DNA of 5,769 nt from the NCBI GenBank assembly GCA_903868035.1, contig CAIPTQ010000366.1, positions 1 through 5,769 on the forward strand, read 5' to 3'. Below are positions 1-4,530 of this stretch, piece after piece. The translations under genes and the position numbers were made by a program. Origin of the DNA: an uncultured Phycisphaerales bacterium. Lineage in GTDB: Bacteria > Planctomycetota > Phycisphaerae > WQYP01. Each line of letters opens with the position of its first letter. The first letter of the stretch is position 1. The notes below the pieces were generated by a model. The model worked only from the letters and a program-made list of their open reading frames with translations, was not told where the DNA came from and did no database searches.

Positions 1-31
1 AAGTCCCCGACGCGAAAATGAAGTCCCTACA
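1..31. mobile_element. Possible terminus of an IS21-like insertion sequence (element lies left of the window)
   Basis: The heptamer AAGTCCC occurs at 1-7 and again at 21-27, exactly 20 bases apart, and the second copy runs into CCCTACA ending at 31. Read inward on the minus strand this begins TGTAGGGACTTCATTTTCG. IS21-family elements are known for ends that start with TG (finish with CA) and carry several short repeats near the tip; this stretch has both traits. No transposase gene is visible because the element would lie outside the window. It could equally be a chance direct repeat. Confidence 0.3.
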
Positions 32-137
32 ATTGAAACGCCTGCCCACGTGTCCCGCCTGGAGCTATACTATCCAACCACAGCTTTACCCCAGTGGGCC
101 ATGAGCCGCGCCAAAATGCGGAGTTATTCTTGCACGG

Positions 138-665
138 TCACAAAGCGTTGGTGTAGGCGTCGTGTTCGGTGGAAATGTAGTATAGAATCTCGCCGAAGGG
201 CACGGCCACATCGAAGCGACCGGCGGGGTCGGTGCGGGCGGAAAGTTCATACGATCCCCAGAGCGCGCCGCCCAGTGCCGCGCTGCGCGCCGTCACCTGC
301 ACGTTGGGGATGGGCTTGCCGGCGGCATCGAGCAGGCGGCCGGTGAGATGCTGGTCGAAGCGCGGGGGCGGGGCGGCGGCGAGGGTCCAGAGGTTCTCGA
401 CGGTCATCTGTTCGATGCGCACTTGCAGGCGGGCTTTGACTTCGGGGTCGGCCTGGGCGTCGGCGGTTTTTTGCAGGAGTTGCATGTTGGAGGCGGGGAG
501 GCGTTCGAGTTCGCGCTGGGCGGCTTCGCGGGCGGCGAAGTCCGTGTTGGCCAGGCCGCGCAGGATGGGATCGAGGGATGCCGGCGCGGCACCGTGTGCG
601 GATGCGGTGAGGAGCAGACAGGTTAAGGCGAGGAGGAAGGTGGGGAAGCGCAGGGGGGGAAACAT
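138..665 (-). CDS. Exported protein with HEAT-like N-terminal segment and carboxypeptidase-regulatory-like domain, function unknown
   Basis: 175 residues, no recognised function. Residues 1 to about 27 form a signal peptide: Arg6 in the short n-region, a hydrophobic core (FLLALTCLLLTA) and an Ala-rich cleavage zone (ASAHGAA). The product is therefore expected in the periplasm or outside the cell. Residues about 31-87 (LANTDFAAREAAQRELERL, later DPEVKARLQVRIEQM) resemble the short HEAT-like helical pairs common in exported planctomycete and verrucomicrobial proteins. Residues about 107-175 (LTGRLLDAAGKPIPNVQVTA, then TDPAGRFDVAVPFGE) match the beta-sandwich pattern of carboxypeptidase regulatory-like domains, often used for adhesion or sugar contact. 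The start is well fixed: AAGGAG lies 7 bases before the ATG. The gene follows the sigma factor by 224 bases in the same direction. The final beta strand seems missing; a shifted frame across the stop would read FVTVQE and then stop, so a one-base loss at the 3' end is possible. Domain calls rest on pattern recognition only. Confidence 0.75.
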   Translation of the reverse strand: MFPPLRFPTFLLALTCLLLTASAHGAAPASLDPILRGLANTDFAAREAAQRELERLPASNMQLLQKTADAQADPEVKARLQVRIEQMTVENLWTLAAAPPPRFDQHLTGRLLDAAGKPIPNVQVTARSAALGGALWGSYELSARTDPAGRFDVAVPFGEILYYISTEHDAYTNAL

Positions 666-672
666 GTGAATG

Positions 673-678
673 CTCCTT
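673..678 (-). promoter_or_regulatory. Ribosome binding site of the 175-residue exported protein
   Basis: AAGGAG on the minus strand, separated by 7 bases from the ATG at 663-665. This is the best Shine-Dalgarno match in the window and fixes the start of the downstream gene. Confidence 0.6.
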
Positions 679-705
679 GGGTGGTCCCGGGGTATTGGGG
701 AGTTG

Positions 706-711
706 AGTATA
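706..711 (-). promoter_or_regulatory. Possible -10 element of the exported-protein gene
   Basis: TATACT on the minus strand, about 40 bases before the start codon, in a locally AT-richer spot (GGTTATACTC). It would leave a leader of about 33 bases containing the ribosome binding site. No convincing TTGACA-like -35 hexamer stands 16-18 bases upstream, so this is weak support for a promoter independent of the sigma-factor gene. Confidence 0.25.
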
Positions 712-865
712 ACCGCGAATGAGTGAGGAAGGGATGAAGGGGTGATCGTCGTGGAGGGAGGATCGCGGGCGTGCGAGAGCGGATTTCACCCGTTCGCAGC
801 GGTAAGTTCCGCGAAAAGGCAAGCCCCAGCGCGAACAAACTTGCGAAGAAACGATACGGTTGGCC

Positions 866-900
866 GTCATGGGCTACCATCAAACGCCCCTACCGGGGCT
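866..900. repeat. 35-base dispersed hairpin repeat, copy A (3' end of the sigma-factor gene)
   Basis: Bases 866-900 (GTCATGGGCTACC to CTACCGGGGCT) are identical to 2702-2736. Each copy contains two adjacent small hairpins: ATGG-GCTA-CCAT (869-880) and GCCCC-TACC-GGGGC (886-899). The sigma-factor stop codon, TAG at 890-892, lies inside the GC-rich hairpin, so the last codons and the stop of that gene come from the repeat. The hairpin lacks a following U-run, so it is not a standard intrinsic terminator, although it could protect the mRNA 3' end. Confidence 0.8.
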
Positions 901-2428
901 GTTGAGGCGGGGCTGCGGCGGTCGATGCGTGAATGATATAGAGGAGGGTATAGTCCTGCCTGGCAGTTGCGGAATTGGTGGTATTTTCAAGGTCGGGCGA
1001 CTGTACAACGCCGGGTATGGTGGAAACCACTTGGTCCCAGAATTGCGGGGCGGGGGCGACGAGCATGACCGTCCCGCCATCCGGCATGACCAGGGTTGTT
1101 TGAAGCTCCGCCACCGTCGTGCGCGGGACTTGAATGGGTTGTGCCCCGGCCGGTACGGTGGTCGGAAGCGTATCCAACCCCCGGAAGGCCGTCACCTTGG
1201 GATGAAACGCGGTCACAATTCCGGTTCCATCGACCGTCGCGGTGGCATCGATCCGAAACCCCGCATGCAGAGTCGCCATCTCCGGCACGGTCTGCGGCGG
1301 ACCCCCGTTCGCGCCGGCAGTTTCCTTGTAGCCCTTGATGTAGTCAATCAGGTGGCCGCTCTCAAGGCATGCCGGCTGACCATTCATCAGGTCCAACTTA
1401 GGCTTGATCAGGGTCTGGGTGTTCTGGTCGGCATGAATCAGCGCCAGAAATTGCGCCGGGATTTCGGGATTCGACGCATCGAACTGGATGCGCTGTGCGA
1501 CGGCGGCAGCGCCGCGGGCATCCGACGCCAGGGGCGCGAGCGTTAGTTTCATCTGTGCCGCCGCCGCTTCAAAGACCCTGGTGGGCATGGAAACGATCCT
1601 CATCTCCAACGTGAGCGGCTGGGCATTGGGGGCGGTGGCGGTGACAGGAGCGGTGGCGGTGCCGGCGAGCAACGTCTGGAGCGCCACGCCCAAGGTCATG
1701 GCGAGCAGGATCGCGCCGGTGAAGGCACCGACCAATTTGATCTTGAGGATGGTCAGTGCGCCGTGGATGCCTTGGGCGAGGGCCAGGGCGGTGGCGGTGG
1801 GGGTGCCGGCGAGGATGGCGGCGGCGAGGTGCGCGGGGGCGGTAGTGGTGGCATGGGCGAGGAGGGCGGCGGAGAGGAGGGGGTCGGAGCCGGTGCCGAG
1901 GGCTTGGCGGAGCTTGGCCAGGGCGCGGGCGACGCGCATGCGGGCGGCGTCTTCGGGGATGGCGAGGGTGGCGGCGAGTTGGGCGTGGGACATTTGCTGA
2001 TAGAAGCGGAGGAGGAGGGCCTGGCGGTCCGTGGCGGGGAGGCGGCTGAGGGCGTGGTCGAGGTGGTCGCGGATTTCGGTCCAGTAGGGGTCGGGGTGGG
2101 GCGGGGTGGGCGGGGGTGACATGGCTTCGTGTCGCTTTCTTCGGCGTTGGCGCTGGAGTGCCGAGCGGGCGGCGAATTGCGTAGCCTGGAACAGCCAGGC
2201 GGCGATGCTGGGATGGCGGGCGAGGCGGGCGGCTTTTTGGGAGAGGGCGAGGAAGACGGCCTGGGTGACGTCCTCGGCGAGGGCGTCGTCGCGGGTGATG
2301 CGTTGGGCGGCGGAATGGACCCAGTGGAGGTGGCGGTTGAGGAGTTGGGCGAAGGCGGGCTGGTCATTGTGCCGGGCATACTGGCGGAGAAGTTGGCCGT
2401 CGGTGGATGGGATGTCTGCCGTGCTCAT
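890..2428 (-). CDS. ECF-type RNA polymerase sigma factor fused to a transmembrane helix and a secretin-like C-terminal domain
   Basis: 512 residues from the chosen ATG. Residues about 9-100 are sigma region 2 (AEDVTQAVFLALSQKAARLA, then AAWLF), followed by a proline-rich linker (about 104-115) and region 4 (about 121-177: LSRLPATDRQALLLRFYQQ, then a helix-turn-helix ending VARALAKLRQAL). An Ala/Thr-rich stretch leads to one hydrophobic helix (about 230-254, KLVGAFTGAILLAMTLGVAL). Beyond it, residues about 335-505 follow the secretin C-terminal pattern in order: LIKPKLDLMNGQPA, GFRIDATATVDGTGIVTAF, VPRTTVAELQTTLVMPDGGT and YTLLYIIHAS. ECF factors direct RNA polymerase to stress or envelope genes; C-terminal membrane extensions are known in PVC bacteria, whereas a secretin-like end is unusual. 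The usual Gly-Gly-Leu after the DGGT motif is absent (here VMLVAP), and no N0/N1 secretin domains are present, so a pore is unlikely; a sensing role is inference. An in-frame ATG at 2441-2443 would add five residues; the start at 2426-2428 was preferred because AAAGGG lies 6 bases before it and MSTAD fits the family. Typical ECF factors have about 200 residues. Confidence 0.85.
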   Translation of the reverse strand: MSTADIPSTDGQLLRQYARHNDQPAFAQLLNRHLHWVHSAAQRITRDDALAEDVTQAVFLALSQKAARLARHPSIAAWLFQATQFAARSALQRQRRRKRHEAMSPPPTPPHPDPYWTEIRDHLDHALSRLPATDRQALLLRFYQQMSHAQLAATLAIPEDAARMRVARALAKLRQALGTGSDPLLSAALLAHATTTAPAHLAAAILAGTPTATALALAQGIHGALTILKIKLVGAFTGAILLAMTLGVALQTLLAGTATAPVTATAPNAQPLTLEMRIVSMPTRVFEAAAAQMKLTLAPLASDARGAAAVAQRIQFDASNPEIPAQFLALIHADQNTQTLIKPKLDLMNGQPACLESGHLIDYIKGYKETAGANGGPPQTVPEMATLHAGFRIDATATVDGTGIVTAFHPKVTAFRGLDTLPTTVPAGAQPIQVPRTTVAELQTTLVMPDGGTVMLVAPAPQFWDQVVSTIPGVVQSPDLENTTNSATARQDYTLLYIIHASTAAAPPQQPR

Positions 2429-2460
2429 AGAGAGCCCTTTCATCCGTATACACGCGGCGG

Positions 2461-2488
2461 GACGTAAAACCGAACAAAATTCCGTTCA
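2461..2488 (-). promoter_or_regulatory. Possible ECF-type (autoregulatory) promoter of the sigma-factor gene
   Basis: On the minus strand TGAAC (2484-2488) is followed after 19 bases by CGTC (2461-2464). ECF promoters typically have a -35 box with an AAC core and a -10 box with a GTC/CGTC core, so both halves are present, although the spacing is slightly long. Transcription would start near 2454, giving a leader of about 26 bases to the preferred ATG. The same segment carries an inverted repeat, GAAC at 2472-2475 and GTTC at 2484-2487 with 8 bases between, which could be a protein-binding site. ECF factors often drive their own gene, so this is plausible but unproven. Confidence 0.25.
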
Positions 2489-2640
2489 CTGAGGAAATTT
2501 GATCGGGGCTGGCGCGGGAAACTGGGAGGGGGTGGGGGGCAGGGTAGAGGAGGACGGGGATTTTCGATTTTGGATTGAATGTTATGCGCGGCGTCTTTAC
2601 CCGGTTCGCCTTGCAGCATCCGGGGTAGGACGAATCCCGC

Positions 2641-2655
2641 GCCCCTACCGGGGCT
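2641..2655. repeat. Hairpin repeat, partial copy C
   Basis: GCCCCTACCGGGGCT is identical to the last 15 bases of the 35-base repeat, including the complete GCCCC-TACC-GGGGC hairpin. It lacks the ATGG/CCAT part and is followed by a different inverted repeat (GTGGG at 2668-2672, CCCAC at 2682-2686). With copy B it makes a compound hairpin block about 96 bases long. Confidence 0.6.
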
Positions 2656-2701
2656 GTGACTACATGGGTGGGCGATTACAACCCACGACGGCGCTACGCT
2701 T

Positions 2702-2736
2702 GTCATGGGCTACCATCAAACGCCCCTACCGGGGCT
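2702..2736. repeat. 35-base dispersed hairpin repeat, copy B (3' of the fucosidase gene)
   Basis: Identical over all 35 bases to 866-900 and in the same orientation. Its edge lies 8 bases beyond the fucosidase stop codon (TAA, 2745-2747), matching the gene-end position of copy A. The hairpins are ATGG-GCTA-CCAT (2705-2716) and GCCCC-TACC-GGGGC (2722-2735). Confidence 0.8.
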
Positions 2737-2744
2737 ATTGCGCA

Positions 2745-4439
2745 TTATTTGGCGGGCACAAGACCCGTGCCGGTGATTTTGAAGATGACGGCGTACTCGG
2801 CGGGCGGCTGGTCGGGCAGGGTCAGGGTCAGTTTGGCGGCTTCGCGGGTGAACTTCACCGGGCCGTGTCCGAGCAATTCGACGCGGTCGATGGCCGCATC
2901 CTTCAGCGCGTCACTGCCGAGCGATTGGATGGCCGCGGTGGTGCCGGCGCGGGGCCAGCCGAGCATGATGGCATAGAGTGCGCCATCCTTGGTGGTGAAG
3001 CGGAAATCGGCGCTGGTGGCGGCGCCCGCGCTGGTGCTGCCCTCGGAATTTTTGGTCCACGGGCGGGTGCCGTAGATGCCTTCGCCGTTGACCTTGAGCC
3101 ACTGGCCGATGCCGGCGAGGACATCGGTCTGGTTTTTGGGAATGACGCCATCGGAGGTCGGGCCGATGTTCAGCAGATAGGTGCCATTGAGCGAGGCGAC
3201 GTGGGCGATGAGGCGGACATGCCGGCCGGCATTGCCATTGACGCCGGGCTGATCGATGACGTTGTAGGCCCAGGCGGTGCCGTTGGTGAGGGTGTCATGG
3301 GCCTCAAATGCGGCGGGCTGGATGGTGGTGGGGGCGCGGCCGATCTTTTCATAATCCCGGACGCCGCCGGAGACGAAGGCCTCATTCTGGGCGGCCCCGC
3401 CGGTGCCCGCGCGTTTGCCGGTGACGGCGACTTGTTTGTTCCACTTGGCGGCCTGGTTGTAATAATAGGCGGAGAGTTTTTGTTTCAGGGGGTCGAGGAC
3501 GCGGGGATTGATGCCATTGTCATACCAGAGCAAGTCGGGCTGATATTTGTCGATCATCTCGACCTGGCGGCGGAACCAGTTGTCGAGGAAGCGGGTGAGG
3601 GGATCGGTGTTGCCCTCGGGGTATTTGATGGTGTCGGGGCGGTAGTAATCGCCGCGGCGGAGCGTCTTGCCGTCGGGGGTTTTGAGGGTGGCTTCAAAGT
3701 CATTGGGCGTGGTGATGCCGGCACCGACCTGGCTGACGAAGGTGTAGTTTTCGATGCCATGGTCCTGGAGGCCGAAGTTGAGGCCCTGTTTGCGGACGGC
3801 GGCGCCCAGGTCGCCGACGAGGTCGCGTTTGGGGCCGAAATTCATGGTGTTGAAAGGCGTGACTTTGCTGTCCCAGAGGGCGAAGGCGTCGTGATGCTCG
3901 GCGGTCATGGTGACATATTTGGCGCCGGCGTCCTTGAACAAGGCGGCCCACTGGTCGGGATTGAAGTTGGCCGCCGTGAAGGGCTTGTAATAGGCGGCGG
4001 CGGGGGTGCCGGGGAGGGCCTTGCCGTTGGGGTCGAGAAAATCCAGGTAGCCAAACTTATCGCGCGGGCCGAAATTCTGGGTGAACCAGGAGGCGATGCC
4101 GCCGTTGGCACCATACATATACTTTTCATCCCATTCGTTGTGTTTGGCGGGGGCGGAATAAACTCCCCAGTGCATCATGATGCCGAACTTGGCATCGGCG
4201 AGCCAGGTGGGAACCTTGTTTTTGGCGATCGAGTCCCAGTTGGGCTGAAAGGGGGCATCGGCGGGGATCGGGGGGGTGAGCGCGACGGCGGCGGCGACCT
4301 GCTGGGCGGTTGCCGGGGGCGCGGATTGGGCGGCGGCCCACTGGGGAGCCGCGGCGACGGCGGCGGCGAGCAACAACGCGGCATGCATGCGCACGCCCAG
4401 GCATTTTCGCATCCGCTCATTCAACGTCATGGTTGTCAT
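2745..4439 (-). CDS. Secreted alpha-L-fucosidase-like glycoside hydrolase, family GH29
   Basis: 564 residues. GH29 enzymes release terminal alpha-L-fucose from glycans by a retaining mechanism. The N-terminus carries a long signal peptide: a basic n-region (NERMRKCLGVR), a hydrophobic core (AALLLAAAVAAA) and likely cleavage after AAAQ, near residue 38. The catalytic (beta/alpha) barrel shows family landmarks: KFGIMMHWGVYS (84-95), the fucose-contacting histidine pair in TMTAEHHDAFALWDSK (177-192), DLLWYDNG (302-309) with Asp307 as the probable nucleophile, and the barrel end LLNIGPTSDG (422-431) followed by VNGEGIYGTRPW (450-461). Residues about 475-560 resemble the GH29 C-terminal beta-sandwich. 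The acid/base Glu cannot be assigned by eye; Glu363 (VRDYEK) and Glu379 (AAFEAH) are candidates. Asp307 is followed by Asn rather than the common Gly, so activity on fucose rather than a related sugar is not certain. AGGAG lies 11 bases before the first ATG; an internal Met18 is an alternative start that still leaves a signal peptide. The gene sits 75 bases after trpB, without an obvious promoter. Confidence 0.92.
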   Translation of the reverse strand: MTTMTLNERMRKCLGVRMHAALLLAAAVAAAPQWAAAQSAPPATAQQVAAAVALTPPIPADAPFQPNWDSIAKNKVPTWLADAKFGIMMHWGVYSAPAKHNEWDEKYMYGANGGIASWFTQNFGPRDKFGYLDFLDPNGKALPGTPAAAYYKPFTAANFNPDQWAALFKDAGAKYVTMTAEHHDAFALWDSKVTPFNTMNFGPKRDLVGDLGAAVRKQGLNFGLQDHGIENYTFVSQVGAGITTPNDFEATLKTPDGKTLRRGDYYRPDTIKYPEGNTDPLTRFLDNWFRRQVEMIDKYQPDLLWYDNGINPRVLDPLKQKLSAYYYNQAAKWNKQVAVTGKRAGTGGAAQNEAFVSGGVRDYEKIGRAPTTIQPAAFEAHDTLTNGTAWAYNVIDQPGVNGNAGRHVRLIAHVASLNGTYLLNIGPTSDGVIPKNQTDVLAGIGQWLKVNGEGIYGTRPWTKNSEGSTSAGAATSADFRFTTKDGALYAIMLGWPRAGTTAAIQSLGSDALKDAAIDRVELLGHGPVKFTREAAKLTLTLPDQPPAEYAVIFKITGTGLVPAK

Positions 4440-4450
4440 GGTTATTAAAG

Positions 4451-4455
4451 CTCCT
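4451..4455 (-). promoter_or_regulatory. Ribosome binding site of the GH29 gene
   Basis: AGGAG on the minus strand (within ACAGGAGCTTT), 11 bases before the ATG at 4437-4439. The spacing is long but it favours this ATG over the in-frame ATG nine bases further in (20 bases) or the Met18 codon. Confidence 0.45.
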
Positions 4456-4506
4456 GTTCAGGTAACGATTCATAATGGCCCGCGGCGATGCACACGGGCT
4501 TGGGGG

Positions 4507-4530
4507 GCCCTCGCTTACGCTACGGGTTCC
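4507..4530. repeat. Dispersed 'GTRSVSEG'-type repeat at the 3' end of trpB
   Basis: On the minus strand the stretch reads GGAA then CCCGTAGCGTAAGCGAGGG and a C. In another frame it encodes the phrase GTRSVSEG, which I recall as a recurrent short phrase in spurious planctomycete proteins; this is memory, not a search. Only one copy is in the window, so its repeat status cannot be shown here. It covers the trpB stop codon (TAA, 4515-4517) and supplies the last four residues, EPVA. It contains a short internal duplication, AGCGTAAGCG. Confidence 0.45.

Larger units (their letters stand above)
2444..2744. other. Intergenic region between the fucosidase and sigma-factor genes
   Basis: No credible gene. 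Going right to left it holds the full repeat copy B, an inverted repeat GTGGG/CCCAC at 2668-2686, the short repeat copy C, a purine-rich tract (2519-2562, GGAGGGGG-like on the plus strand) beside an AT-richer phrase (GATTTTCGATTTTGGATTG at 2559-2577), and the possible sigma-factor promoter at 2461-2488. Short open frames here are G-rich and have no ribosome binding site. Confidence 0.6.

Noticed and set aside
860..1546. A 228-residue open frame on the plus strand
   Set aside because: It is antisense to the secretin-like half of the sigma gene, has no ribosome binding site, and begins in the dispersed repeat.
890..2443. The sigma-secretin fusion as an assembly or frameshift artefact
   Set aside because: The frame is continuous through both parts, the linker and membrane helix resemble tails of other PVC ECF factors, and no start with a ribosome binding site was seen at the junction. 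Chimeric assembly cannot be fully excluded from sequence alone.
2472..2487. LexA/Cheo-type box GAAC...GTTC
   Set aside because: The arms are 8 bases apart; the known GAAC-N4-GTTC box has 4, and no SOS gene is nearby.
866..2736. CRISPR array
   Set aside because: There are only two full copies, 1.8 kb apart with a gene between, so no regular spacers.
2499..4448. A 649-residue open frame on the plus strand
   Set aside because: It is antisense to the clearly recognised GH29 gene, is dominated by Gly, Ala and Asp as expected from GC-rich complementary codons, and has no family motif or ribosome binding site.
4456..4514. Intrinsic terminator between trpB and the fucosidase gene
   Set aside because: Only short GC stems can be drawn (GGGC/GCCC, GGCCC/GGGCC) and no U-run follows on the minus strand.
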